From: Rhodocyclaceae bacterium
GTDB lineage: Bacteria > Pseudomonadota > Gammaproteobacteria > Burkholderiales > Rhodocyclaceae
Direction of reading: 5' to 3'
DNA: 9,576 bases
NCBI GenBank assembly: GCA_025361105.1
Contig: JANYAW010000335.1
Span: 1 to 9,576 of the forward strand
Positions 1 to 7,548 of this stretch are shown here, piece after piece. The stretch's first letter is position 1. Each line of letters starts with the position of its first letter. Position numbers and translations under genes: made by a program. The notes under the pieces were generated by a model. That model was not told where the DNA came from. It made no database searches and saw only the letters and a list, made by a program, of their open reading frames with translations.

Positions 1-1377
1 ACGCTGCTCGCCTTTATGCATATCGGGATTCCACTGACAGTCGGCCTTGTCTTGTGGCTGCATGTGCAACGCGTGCCGCAAGCGAAAATCAATCCGCCAC
101 GGCCAATTATCATCGGCATCAGCCTGATGTTTCTCGTCCTCGCGCTCATCCATCCGGTCATCAGTCAGGGCGGCGAAGCCGATCTCGCCACCGTGCCCGG
201 CGTGTTGGCCTTTGACTGGTTCCAACTGCCCCTGCTGCCTTTGGTTTACGTGCTTGATCCGCGCCTGTTGTGGTTGCTGGTGCTCGGTGCCAGCGGCCTG
301 CTGTTTCTAGCGCCGTGGTTGCCTCCGCGCAGGCGTGGCGCGGGGCAGGCGGAATATCAAATCAACTTTCAACCAGGTAATCAGAGCATTGCGGCTCGCT
401 TTGATGAAACCCTGCTCGATGCCGGTTTGCGACAAGCGGTAAAACTTCCCTACGAATGCCGCAACGGCGGCTGTGGTGTTTGCAAATGTACCGTGCTCAA
501 TGGTCGCGTCGATCCGGGAATCTATCAAGCCGATGCGCTGTCGGAAAGTGAGTTGGCCGCAGGCAAGGTTTTGTTGTGCTGCGCCACCGAGCTCGAGGAT
601 GTCGATATTGAAATTGTGTCTATGGCGACGGCTTCAACGACCAAAGAATATTTGTCACGCGTAGTGGTGATGGAGAAATTGAATCACGATGTTATGCGCG
701 TCGTACTACGGCTGATCGATGGTCAGGCACTTGAATTCAGGGCCGGTCAGTACATCAACATTTTGCTCGCCGACGGTCAGCGCCGTGCCTTTTCGTTTGC
801 CAATCCGCCACATGAATCCCATGTGATCGAGCTACAAATTCGCCGTGTTGAGGGCGGGCTATTCACCACCGAAGTATTCGAGCACATGAAGCCCGGCGAC
901 CAAGTTCGCTTTGAGGGTCCGTTGGGCGATTTTGTGCTCAACGAAACCACTCGTCCTTTGGTCTTCGTCGCTGGCGCGACCGGTTTCGCGCCAGTCAAAA
1001 GTATGGTCGAAGACGCCTTCCATCGCGGTGTAAATCGACCGATATTTCTCTACTGGGGCGTGCGTCAGCTCAGCGATTTGTACCTGCCGCAATTGCCGAT
1101 TGCATGGGCGCGCGAGCACAATAATTTTCATTTCGTTCCCGTGCTCTCCGATGCCGCGCCAGAAGACCACTGGCAAGGCCGTAGCGGCCTGGTACACCAA
1201 GCCATCCTGCAAGATTTCCCCGATCTAAAAGACCACGAAATCTATGCCTGCGGCTCAGTGCGCATGGTCGAAGCGCTGTTCCCATCAGTCAAGCAACAAG
1301 GCGCCGAAGACGGCTTGTGTTACTCGGACGCATTTACTTTGTCGGCGCGATCCATGCTGTTGCAACCACGGCGTTGA
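1..1377 (+). CDS. Cytochrome b / [2Fe-2S] ferredoxin / FAD-NAD(P)H reductase fusion, 5' partial
   Basis: This is a membrane-anchored electron-transfer protein cut by the left edge. The frame is already open at base 1, so the ATG at 16 is probably internal. The visible N-terminus is a transmembrane helix with two His 14 residues apart (codons at 19 and 61), the spacing of the heme-ligand pairs in cytochrome b helices. Hydrophobic helices follow to about base 320. A plant-type ferredoxin domain comes next: Cys codons at 457, 472 and 481 form C-x4-C-x2-C, and the fourth ligand lies in the Cys pair at 577-582. The last part is a ferredoxin-reductase module: FAD-binding RAFS near 784, NAD(P) loop GATGFAP near 973, and YACGS near 1243. 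Such reductases (AscD/phenol hydroxylase reductase type) pass electrons from NAD(P)H through FAD to the Fe-S cluster. Here the likely partner is heme b, with quinone or another carrier beyond. The fusion is clear; the substrate is unknown. Confidence 0.85.
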   Translation, partial: TLLAFMHIGIPLTVGLVLWLHVQRVPQAKINPPRPIIIGISLMFLVLALIHPVISQGGEADLATVPGVLAFDWFQLPLLPLVYVLDPRLLWLLVLGASGLLFLAPWLPPRRRGAGQAEYQINFQPGNQSIAARFDETLLDAGLRQAVKLPYECRNGGCGVCKCTVLNGRVDPGIYQADALSESELAAGKVLLCCATELEDVDIEIVSMATASTTKEYLSRVVVMEKLNHDVMRVVLRLIDGQALEFRAGQYINILLADGQRRAFSFANPPHESHVIELQIRRVEGGLFTTEVFEHMKPGDQVRFEGPLGDFVLNETTRPLVFVAGATGFAPVKSMVEDAFHRGVNRPIFLYWGVRQLSDLYLPQLPIAWAREHNNFHFVPVLSDAAPEDHWQGRSGLVHQAILQDFPDLKDHEIYACGSVRMVEALFPSVKQQGAEDGLCYSDAFTLSARSMLLQPRR

Positions 1378-1390
1378 CCTTGGTCAACGC
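1371..1390 (+). terminator. Hairpin over the stop codon of the redox fusion gene
   Basis: A perfect 9-bp inverted repeat, GCGTTGACC / GGTCAACGC, is separated by only two T residues and contains the TGA stop (1375-1377). In practice it would fold as 8 bp with a four-base loop. No T-tract follows, so it is not a standard intrinsic terminator. It could be a 3' mRNA-stabilising hairpin, a Rho-assisted terminator or a protein-binding palindrome. The structure is seen directly; the role is inferred. Confidence 0.35.
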
Positions 1391-1466
1391 GAATCAGCGC
1401 GTAGCGCATAAAAATGCAGACTGAATCCAATCGCATTATTTCCATTCCGACCAAAGGGCAAAAACT

Positions 1467-1712
1467 ATGTACGTCGAACACCACGATCTTCACCATGAAT
1501 TTCCGGAGCTGGCCAACGCGATTCACAAGATGAAGACCAGCGATCATCACTTCGCCAGATTGTTTGGCGAGTACCATCAAATTACTTCCGCGATTGAAAC
1601 CTTGGAGGGCAAAAATGTTCCGGTGACGGATGAAGCCTACGAGGTGCTAAAAAAGCAGCGGCTGAACTTGAAAGACAAGCTGTATGCCATGTTGGCGAGT
1701 CATCCGGATTAA
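1467..1712 (+). CDS. YdcH-like small protein (DUF465)
   Basis: This encodes an 81-residue, charged, mostly helical protein. It fits the YdcH/DUF465 family: HxFxRLFGEYH near residue 31, a run of helix with an E-G turn, and the hallmark LKKQRLNLKDKLYAML near the C-terminus. Members are short coiled-coil-like cytosolic proteins of unknown biochemical role. The start ATG is preceded at 8 nt by AAAGGG (1453-1458). The N-terminus is His-rich (HHDLHH). The gene stands alone between the redox fusion and the convergent DUF1302 gene, so context gives no functional hint. Family assignment is firm; function is unknown. Confidence 0.85.
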   Translation: MYVEHHDLHHEFPELANAIHKMKTSDHHFARLFGEYHQITSAIETLEGKNVPVTDEAYEVLKKQRLNLKDKLYAMLASHPD

Positions 1713-1766
1713 ATTAGCGTCTAGCGTATCGGAGGGTTGATGACCTCGGCGCAAAAAAATGCCGGT

Positions 1767-3560
1767 TTAAAAATTGATACCGCCAAATAGAACCACGTTG
1801 TCGCGATCAATCAGGGTGTTGTACCTGCCGCCCGCAATACGGGTGTAATCAATTTCCGTGAAATATTTTTTGTCCCACTCGGCGCGAATCCCGGTGCGGA
1901 GGACTTTTCTGCCTTTCAAGAAACTTCCGTCGTAGGAATAACCGCTGATGTCATGCGCAAACGAAAGCCAAGGTGTCAACACGACACCAGAAAATTGATT
2001 GGGATAGTTTGCTGTCAAACGGAGGCGATAACCCCATGCATTGGTTGAATAAAAACCATCATGCGCACAAGACTTTTTTGCGACAGTCGTTTCAACGCAG
2101 GCAACGCCATTAATCGCTGCAGCGCCAAAATCGTCATACCGGCCATAGTGCAAGACCCCAGGGTCGGGAAGTCCCGCGATATGGCTCCAGCCCAACTCGC
2201 CAGCGGCGCTGAGCTTTTCTGCTCCCCACGTCGCGGCGTATGCACTGCTGATACCAATGCTGGCATTGCTGATCTTGAAGCGATCATAGCCATCGAAGCT
2301 CCCTCCCGGCGGGATGGCATTGATGTTCTTGGCCAAATTCAGGGTGGATGCTGGAGATCGGCCCAGAAATGCCGCCACCAAATCCGTGCTGTTCAAGATG
2401 ATTGGCTGGTTCGGTCGATAAGCAAATTCTCCGAATACGCGCAGTGTCGGGTTGAGACGAGTATCGAAGCTCAGGCCATAAAGCCGTATGTCGCTCACAT
2501 ACAGGACGGCATACTTCAATCCGTTGGGATCAGTGAGTCGGGTCATCGTGGCAAGTGATCCATAACCACCTGCCACGTTCGCATTGGTCACGCGGTAGCT
2601 CGGTGTTCTGTTGTGATAATTCATCGCATAAACGCGAATATCGCTATCCCAATCAGCCACCAAATGGCGGAGGGAAAGCCCGTACTGTCCTGACTCACCT
2701 GGCTTGACATCTGGCCCGCGTTTTGGATACAAGCCATTAGCCAGTGCAGTGGCATCGTTGACGTTACTCAAAACCGAGGCGTAATTGCATCCAGTTGGCG
2801 AATTGCTCGAGGTGCTAAAAAAAGTGCCACAGGGCAACAAAACGGTCGGGCGAAATTCGTATTGAATGAATCCATCGACTCCCCAGGCTTTGCCGTTGGT
2901 GAAGTTTGCATACAGCATACCAACCGGCACTTGCCCCTCCTGCATCAGCGCACCGGGACGCATACGCGCCGGGTAGTCTACGGGGTTGATGGCGTTGATG
3001 CCGCCACCCACCATTTGCACCACTCCCCAGCGCAGTGTTTGACGTCCGGCACGCACCGCCAGACTGTCGGTATCACTAAAGGTAAATTTGCCAAACGCAT
3101 ACGCATCGGCAATCTGCGCATTGCTGAATTTTGCCGCAGGGTCAAATCCTTTGTCGCTCAGCGGGACCTGCTGTTGAAATCCATTCGGGATATTGCCGTA
3201 GGCACGATCGCCGTCCTTCAGCTCGAAATCGTGCCAAGCCTTGGCGCGCACGAAGACGCCAAAACTTTGTCTTGATAGCTCAAGTTCAAATATTCCTTTG
3301 AGTACGGTAGAGACCGCTTGACCCTTTTCGAAATTCAGATCGCTGCCACCAGTATTCCCGCCTAGCTGTCCCGGCGGAAGGCCGACGCGAGCGGAAGACA
3401 AGCTACCCAACACCGCCGGATCAGCTGATTCCGTTCTGATCGTTGTACCGAAGGTGACCGTAGCCTTGGCCGTAAGCGCAATATCATCACCCAACGCGAA
3501 GTCTGCAGCGTAGGCATGAAATGAAAGTACCCAGAGTAGTGAAGCAATTTTGTAACGCAT
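1767..3560 (-). CDS. DUF1302 family outer-membrane protein
   Basis: The preferred start gives a protein of about 597 residues, typical of DUF1302 proteins. It begins with a Sec signal peptide: MRYK, a hydrophobic stretch, then AYA just before ADFALGDD, so cleavage is expected after residue 18. The mature part is rich in alternating polar/aromatic strands, has the family-like segment RQTLRWG followed by INAINPVD (about 3045-2975), and ends in Phe, as beta-barrel outer-membrane proteins do. Two Cys pairs may form disulfides. DUF1302 genes often sit beside a DUF1329 gene and are linked to uptake or export of hydrophobic compounds; no DUF1329 gene is visible here. The start is chosen for the signal peptide: GGA lies 8 nt upstream of the ATG at 3560. 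The ATG at 3569 (adding MSK) is equally possible. The open frame reaches 3707, but that longer N-terminus would bury the signal peptide. Confidence 0.85.
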   Translation of the reverse strand: MRYKIASLLWVLSFHAYAADFALGDDIALTAKATVTFGTTIRTESADPAVLGSLSSARVGLPPGQLGGNTGGSDLNFEKGQAVSTVLKGIFELELSRQSFGVFVRAKAWHDFELKDGDRAYGNIPNGFQQQVPLSDKGFDPAAKFSNAQIADAYAFGKFTFSDTDSLAVRAGRQTLRWGVVQMVGGGINAINPVDYPARMRPGALMQEGQVPVGMLYANFTNGKAWGVDGFIQYEFRPTVLLPCGTFFSTSSNSPTGCNYASVLSNVNDATALANGLYPKRGPDVKPGESGQYGLSLRHLVADWDSDIRVYAMNYHNRTPSYRVTNANVAGGYGSLATMTRLTDPNGLKYAVLYVSDIRLYGLSFDTRLNPTLRVFGEFAYRPNQPIILNSTDLVAAFLGRSPASTLNLAKNINAIPPGGSFDGYDRFKISNASIGISSAYAATWGAEKLSAAGELGWSHIAGLPDPGVLHYGRYDDFGAAAINGVACVETTVAKKSCAHDGFYSTNAWGYRLRLTANYPNQFSGVVLTPWLSFAHDISGYSYDGSFLKGRKVLRTGIRAEWDKKYFTEIDYTRIAGGRYNTLIDRDNVVLFGGINF

Positions 3561-3879
3561 TTTGGACATCCAATCCGCACAATTCACATTGCTGCTGGAG
3601 CGTGTCCCATCAAGATGTCCAACGCAAGCCACATTTTTTTGCAGAAAAGTACCATGTTGCGAGGCTAGGTCGACAGTGGTCACTGCGCATTGATTCAGGT
3701 CAACCATCGCGATATATCGAAGCGGCAGCGTTGAATCAGTCTGATCAAGGATTCCGCAGCCAGTAAAGATTTATTTCGACACCATCCCGCTCTTCTGCAC
3801 CGGCCATCGCCTAGCGACAAGCGCAAACGATGTAAGGCATACTTTGAATCTCTGGTCGGTTCAACTTGGAGGAAAATTT
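3561..3879. other. Divergent intergenic region between the DUF1302 and epimerase genes
   Basis: This stretch of roughly 320 bp separates two divergently transcribed genes and should hold both promoters. I see no convincing gene in it. Visible elements are TGATTCA (3691-3697) and its reverse complement TGAATCA (3732-3738), the palindrome CGATATATCG (3710-3719) between them, and CAGTG-GT-CACTG (3674-3685). A weak plus-strand promoter, TTGATT (3690-3695), 17 nt, TATATC (3713-3718), overlaps these elements and could serve the epimerase gene with a long leader. No strong consensus promoter was found for either gene. A regulator-binding role for the repeats is inference. Confidence 0.35.
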
Positions 3880-4860
3880 ATGGCACGTAGCGCATTCGTC
3901 ACCGGCGGCACCGGCTTCGTCGGGCTTAATCTGGTGCAGCAACTAAAGGCCGACGGCTGGGACGTCACCGCCCTGCATCGCGCCAATTCTGATCTCACAT
4001 TTCTCTCTCGCTTTTCGCCCACGCTGGCGCAAGGCGAAATCACCGACGCGGCATCCATACTCGCCGCGCTGCCAAGCGGTATTGACACGCTGTTCCACGT
4101 GGCCGGCAATACCAATATGTGGCGCAAAGGCAATGCGCAACAGACCCGCGACAATGTCGAGGGCACGCGCAATGTGGTCGAAGCGGCGCTTGCCAGAGGC
4201 GTGCGGCGGCTGGTGATCACCTCATCGATATCAGCCTATGGCGCGGTCAGCGGCGAGCTCACCGAAGCCACAGCTAGCCTTGCTGCCGAGTCATCGGTCA
4301 ATTACGAACTCACCAAATGGCAAGCGCAGGAAATCGCGCGTGCCGCCGTGTCGCGCGGACTGGAGGTGGTCATCATGCAACCCGGCGCGATCATGGGACC
4401 TTACGACATCGGCAGCTGGTCGCGAATGTTCACGTTGGTTCGCGATGGCAAACTGAACGCGGTGCCGGATGCCGGATTGACCTTTGCGCACGTTCATGAA
4501 GTGGTCGCTGCGCATATTGCTGCAGCCGACAAGGGCGAGAACGGCGGCCAATATTTACTCGGTGGTGAAAATCGTTCTATCCTCGATCTGATTCAAATCA
4601 TCGAGCGCCTGATGGGCAAACCAGCGCAGGCAAAAGCCGTTCCCAATGCGGTGCTCACAGTCGTCGCCGCTATCGGCGATTTCGTCAGCAACTTCACCGG
4701 CAAGCAGCCGACCATCACCCCCGAAATGGCCAAGGCGTTTGGCGGTCGCAGCAAAATCAACACCACCAAAGCCCAGCGCGAACTTGGTTTCAAGATCGTT
4801 CCGCTGGAGCAGATGGCGAAGGATTGTTACGACTGGATGGTGGCTGAGGGGCGGATTTGA
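3880..4860 (+). CDS. NAD(P)-dependent epimerase/dehydratase family protein (extended SDR)
   Basis: This encodes a 326-residue cytosolic oxidoreductase of the extended short-chain dehydrogenase type, resembling dihydroflavonol-4-reductase-like and hopanoid-associated HpnA-like epimerases. The Rossmann nucleotide loop is TGGTGFVG (G9, G12, G15). Arg34 after the second strand may favour NADP. Catalytic candidates are Ser115/Ser116 in VITSSISAYG and Tyr142-x3-Lys146. MQPGAIMGP and the C-terminal ELGF segment are typical of the family. The start is set by a strong GGAGG (3868-3872) 7 nt before the ATG; the frame also reaches a TTG at 3844, which lacks this support. The OsmC-YcaO gene begins 21 nt after the stop, so the two are probably co-transcribed. 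The substrate cannot be named from sequence. Confidence 0.85.
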   Translation: MARSAFVTGGTGFVGLNLVQQLKADGWDVTALHRANSDLTFLSRFSPTLAQGEITDAASILAALPSGIDTLFHVAGNTNMWRKGNAQQTRDNVEGTRNVVEAALARGVRRLVITSSISAYGAVSGELTEATASLAAESSVNYELTKWQAQEIARAAVSRGLEVVIMQPGAIMGPYDIGSWSRMFTLVRDGKLNAVPDAGLTFAHVHEVVAAHIAAADKGENGGQYLLGGENRSILDLIQIIERLMGKPAQAKAVPNAVLTVVAAIGDFVSNFTGKQPTITPEMAKAFGGRSKINTTKAQRELGFKIVPLEQMAKDCYDWMVAEGRI

Positions 4861-4881
4861 TCGCTCTTTTGGAATCCCCGC

Positions 4882-7092
4882 ATGGAAATTAAAGTCAACT
4901 TTCTCGACAAGCTTCGTCTTGAAGCCAAGTTCGATGACTTCACGGTGGTGGCCGATCAGCCCATCCGCTACAAGGGCGATGGCTCGGCGCCTGGGCCGTT
5001 CGATTACTTTCTGGCTTCATCGGCTTTGTGTGCGGCTTATTTTGTAAAGTTGTACTGCGACACGCGCAATATTTCCACCGACAACATCCGCCTGTCGCAG
5101 AACAATATTGTTGATCCTGAAAACCGCTACAAACAGATTTTTCAGATTCAGGTCGAGTTGCCGGCCGATATCTCCGCCAAAGACCGCCAGGGCATTTTGC
5201 GTTCCATCGACCGTTGTACGGTAAAAAAGGTGGTGCAAGCCGAGCCGGAATTTATCATTGAAGAAGTAGAAAATCTGGATGCCAATGCGCAGGCTTTGCT
5301 GACCCCCAAAGCCGCTACCGATGCAAGTACTTTCATCGCGGGCAAAGATCTGCCGCTGGAGCAAACCATCGCCAATATGTTGGCAGTTTTGGCAGGCTTG
5401 GGCATGAAGATAGAAATCGCTTCGTGGCGCAATCTTGTTCCCAATGTCTGGTCGCTGCATATCCGCGATGCACACTCGCCGATGTGTTTCACCAATGGCA
5501 AGGGAGCAACCAAGGAAAGCGCCTTGGCCTCGGCCTTGGGCGAATTTATCGAGCGACTGAGTTGCAATCATTTCTACAACGATCAATTTTGGGGTGAAGA
5601 GATTGCCAACGCGGCGAGCGTGCATTACCCTAATGAGCGCTGGTTCAAGCCTGGCAAAAAAGATGCGCTGCCGACTGAAATCCTCGATGAATATTGCCTG
5701 AAGATTTACAACCCCGATGGCGAATTGCGTGGCTCGCATCTGGTCGACACCAATTCCGGCAATGTGCAGCGCGGCATTTGTTCGCTGCCCTTTTTGCGTC
5801 AGTCGGACGGCAAGGTGGTGTATTTCCCGTCCAATCTGATCGACAACCTTTTCCTCAGCAATGGTATGAGTGCCGGCAATACGCTGGGCGAAGCACAAGT
5901 GCAATGTCTGTCCGAAATTTTCGAGCGGGCGGTCAAGCGCGAAATTCTCGAAGGTGAAATCGCACTGCCTGATGTGCCCCACAGCGTGCTGGCCAAATTC
6001 CCCGGCATTCTGGCCGGGATAGCGGCGCTGGAAACACAGGGCTTTCCGGTGCTAGTGAAGGATGCATCGCTGGGCGGCAAGTTTCCGGTGATGTGCGTCA
6101 CCTTGATGAACCCGCGCACCGGCGGCGTGTTTGCCTCGTTCGGCGCACACCCAAGCCTCGAGATAGCGCTGGAGCGCAGCCTGACCGAGCTACTGCAAGG
6201 ACGCAGTTTTGAAGGCCTCAACGATTTGCCTCGGCCCACTTTTGAAAGCAACGCCGTCACCGAGCCGAATAACTTTGTTGAGCACTTTATTGATTCCAGT
6301 GGCATCGTGTCGTGGCGCTTTTTCAGTGCCAAAGCCGACTATGAATTTGTTGAGTGGGATTTTTCTGGCCGAGGTGAAAACAGCAATGCCGAGGAAGCGA
6401 CGACCTTGTTCGGTATTCTCAAAGACTTGGGCAAAGAGGCGTACATGGCGGTGTACGACAACCTGGGCGGAGGAACAGTAGCCTGCCGCATCCTGGTGCC
6501 GGGTTACTCAGAGGTGTATCCGGTGGAAGATTTGATCTGGGATAACACCAATAAAGCGCTGCAGTTCCGCGCCGATATTTTGAGTCTGCACCGCCTCGAC
6601 GATGGAGATTTGAAAGCACTGCTTGAGCGACTGGAAGACAGCGAGCTGGATGATCAAACCGACATCATCACCTTGATCGGCATCGAGTTCGACGAGAACA
6701 CGGCGTGGGGTCAGCTCACCATTCTGGAGTTGAAACTGCTGATCCATCTCGCCTTGCAGCAATTTGAAGCGGCGCAAGAACTGGTGCAAGCCTTTTTGCA
6801 GTACAACGAAAACACGCTTGAGCGCGGCTTGTTTTATCAGGCCTTGAATGTGGTGCTGGAGGTGCTGCTGGACGACGATCTGGAACTGGACGATTACATT
6901 GTCAATTTCCGCCGGATGTTTGGCGACGCGCGGATGGACGCGGTGATCGGGTCAGTGGACGGCAGCGTCCGCTTCTTTGGACTAACACCCACGAGTATGA
7001 AACTGGAGGGGCTTGATAGGCATCAACGGCTGATCGACAGCTACAAAAAACTGTATCGGGCGCGGGCTAGTGTGGTGGATTCTGCTAATTGA
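4882..7092 (+). CDS. OsmC domain / YcaO domain fusion protein
   Basis: This encodes a 736-residue protein. Residues 1-130 form an OsmC/Ohr-like domain with two family-conserved Cys (C50 in SSALC and C112 in IDRC), the pair that reduces organic peroxides in Ohr/OsmC. Residues about 150-550 closely resemble E. coli YcaO. They include the ATP-binding segments FTNGKGATKESALASALGE (203-221, with E221 and E224) and SNGMSAGNT (326-334), followed by E345 and E348. The remaining 150 residues are helical and repeat-like (TPR-like), as in E. coli YcaO. YcaO enzymes use ATP to activate peptide amide bonds; E. coli YcaO is associated with RimO-dependent methylthiolation of ribosomal protein S12. No precursor peptide or azoline partner gene is nearby, so a housekeeping role is more likely than peptide natural-product synthesis. 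Ribosome binding appears weak (GGA at 4871-4873). It probably follows the epimerase gene in one operon. Confidence 0.9.
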   Translation: MEIKVNFLDKLRLEAKFDDFTVVADQPIRYKGDGSAPGPFDYFLASSALCAAYFVKLYCDTRNISTDNIRLSQNNIVDPENRYKQIFQIQVELPADISAKDRQGILRSIDRCTVKKVVQAEPEFIIEEVENLDANAQALLTPKAATDASTFIAGKDLPLEQTIANMLAVLAGLGMKIEIASWRNLVPNVWSLHIRDAHSPMCFTNGKGATKESALASALGEFIERLSCNHFYNDQFWGEEIANAASVHYPNERWFKPGKKDALPTEILDEYCLKIYNPDGELRGSHLVDTNSGNVQRGICSLPFLRQSDGKVVYFPSNLIDNLFLSNGMSAGNTLGEAQVQCLSEIFERAVKREILEGEIALPDVPHSVLAKFPGILAGIAALETQGFPVLVKDASLGGKFPVMCVTLMNPRTGGVFASFGAHPSLEIALERSLTELLQGRSFEGLNDLPRPTFESNAVTEPNNFVEHFIDSSGIVSWRFFSAKADYEFVEWDFSGRGENSNAEEATTLFGILKDLGKEAYMAVYDNLGGGTVACRILVPGYSEVYPVEDLIWDNTNKALQFRADILSLHRLDDGDLKALLERLEDSELDDQTDIITLIGIEFDENTAWGQLTILELKLLIHLALQQFEAAQELVQAFLQYNENTLERGLFYQALNVVLEVLLDDDLELDDYIVNFRRMFGDARMDAVIGSVDGSVRFFGLTPTSMKLEGLDRHQRLIDSYKKLYRARASVVDSAN

Positions 7093-7116
7093 AAACAGCC
7101 GCTAAACATGGTCAGG

Positions 7117-7148
7117 TAACGCCAGATGTCGTTGTGCTGACCTGATCC
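7117..7148 (+). repeat. Left copy of a diverged direct repeat flanking the TA cluster
   Basis: This sequence aligns with 8879-8911 in the same orientation: about 26 identities in 33 columns with one single-base gap. Shared blocks are TAACG, ATGTCGT, TGC and GACCTGA. Within this copy TCAGGT (7112-7117) and ACCTGA (7140-7145) can also pair. From memory, GACCTGACCC-type motifs occur in dispersed intergenic repeats of proteobacteria, some near REP-associated Y1 transposases; no search was possible here. No transposase lies in the window. Confidence 0.5.
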
Positions 7149-7157
7149 TGAACACGC

Positions 7158-7245
7158 TCAGCCTGTGAACGCCTCGGTCACTTCGATCTCAGCCATAAAA
7201 GTCAAACGCGGCACGTAGGTATCGAAGCATCTTGTTTGGCAAACT
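7158..7245 (-). pseudogene. Possible N-terminal remnant of a RelE/HigB-like toxin gene
   Basis: On the minus strand, a short open stretch from 7245 to the TGA at 7160-7158 ends with an ATG-started segment MAEIEVTEAFTG. This resembles the start of Gp49/HigB-type toxins, which often read as a short strand, then EVT-x-x-F and a Trp. Here a TGA stands where Trp would be expected, and no homology continues beyond it; the left direct repeat begins about 10 bp further on. The fragment is very short, so chance resemblance is a real possibility. Confidence 0.2.
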
Positions 7246-7263
7246 CACGTCAATAAGTATAAT
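7236..7263 (+). promoter_or_regulatory. Sigma70 promoter of vapBC
   Basis: The -35 hexamer is TTGGCA (7236-7241, 5 of 6 consensus bases), followed by a 16-nt spacer and a perfect -10 TATAAT (7258-7263). Transcription should start near 7270, giving a leader of about 40 nt before the vapB ATG. The -10 box lies inside the operator palindrome, so antitoxin binding would block polymerase. Confidence 0.75.
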
Positions 7264-7276
7264 TGCAAATATACTT
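7255..7276. promoter_or_regulatory. Operator palindrome of vapBC
   Basis: This is a 22-bp palindrome with 10 of 11 base pairs matching: perfect outer arms AAGTATA (7255-7261) and TATACTT (7270-7276), one A/A mismatch, and an inner TTGCAA. It covers the -10 box and the expected transcription start. Ribbon-helix-helix antitoxins bind such palindromes as paired dimers and repress their own operon; that role is inferred from position and family. Confidence 0.75.
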
Positions 7277-7308
7277 GTCTAAGCCGAATCGTTAAGGAGG
7301 GTGCCACC

Positions 7309-7539
7309 ATGTCACAAATCACGCTATATCTGGACGATGCCACGCAGGCACTGGTTGAGCAGGCCGCACAGGCCAATGGCTTATCGAAGAGCCGCTGGGT
7401 GTCGGAAATAATCCGCAAATACGCAGCCCATGAATGGCCCCAGGATTGCTTGGCGCTGGCGGGATGTTTTGCCGATTTCCCCCTGCGCGAAGACATCGCG
7501 ACCGCGCTGCCAGCCGATGTGCCGCGCGTGGGTTTTTGA
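7309..7539 (+). CDS. vapB: VapB-type antitoxin, ribbon-helix-helix (CopG/MetJ-like)
   Basis: This encodes a 76-residue antitoxin. The N-terminus ITLYLDDATQALVEQAAQ is the beta strand and first helix of a ribbon-helix-helix DNA-binding domain; SKSRWVSEIIRKYAA (about residues 26-40) is the second helix. The C-terminal half, with Trp43 and a DFPLRED segment, would be the part that wraps the toxin. A textbook AAGGAGG (7294-7300) lies 8 nt before the ATG, much stronger than the signal of the toxin gene, as expected if antitoxin must exceed toxin. The PIN-domain toxin gene starts 9 nt after the stop. The operator palindrome just upstream is its likely binding site. Confidence 0.9.
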   Translation: MSQITLYLDDATQALVEQAAQANGLSKSRWVSEIIRKYAAHEWPQDCLALAGCFADFPLREDIATALPADVPRVGF

Positions 7540-7548
7540 TCGGCTGCC

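Noticed and set aside
1713..1766. Bidirectional intrinsic terminator between the convergent genes
   Set aside because: There is a run of seven A residues (T on the minus strand), but only 4-bp stems such as CGGT/ACCG could be paired, so a terminator is not well supported.
3610..3660. Sigma54 promoter upstream of the DUF1302 gene (minus strand, TGGTAC then TGCA)
   Set aside because: The GG and GC elements are 9 nt apart instead of the required 10, and the rest of the consensus is poor.
3561..3707. Longer start of the DUF1302 protein at 3707
   Set aside because: It would put about 50 polar residues before a clear Sec signal peptide and has no ribosome-binding site.
5017..5982. Long minus-strand open frame (321 codons) inside the OsmC-YcaO gene
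   Set aside because: It lies wholly opposite a strongly supported gene, has low-complexity His/Gln/Arg-rich composition, and shows no recognisable domain.
4882..7092. Azoline-forming (TOMM) natural-product cluster around the YcaO gene
   Set aside because: No precursor peptide, dehydrogenase or cyclisation partner is nearby, and the protein resembles the E. coli-type non-cluster YcaO throughout.
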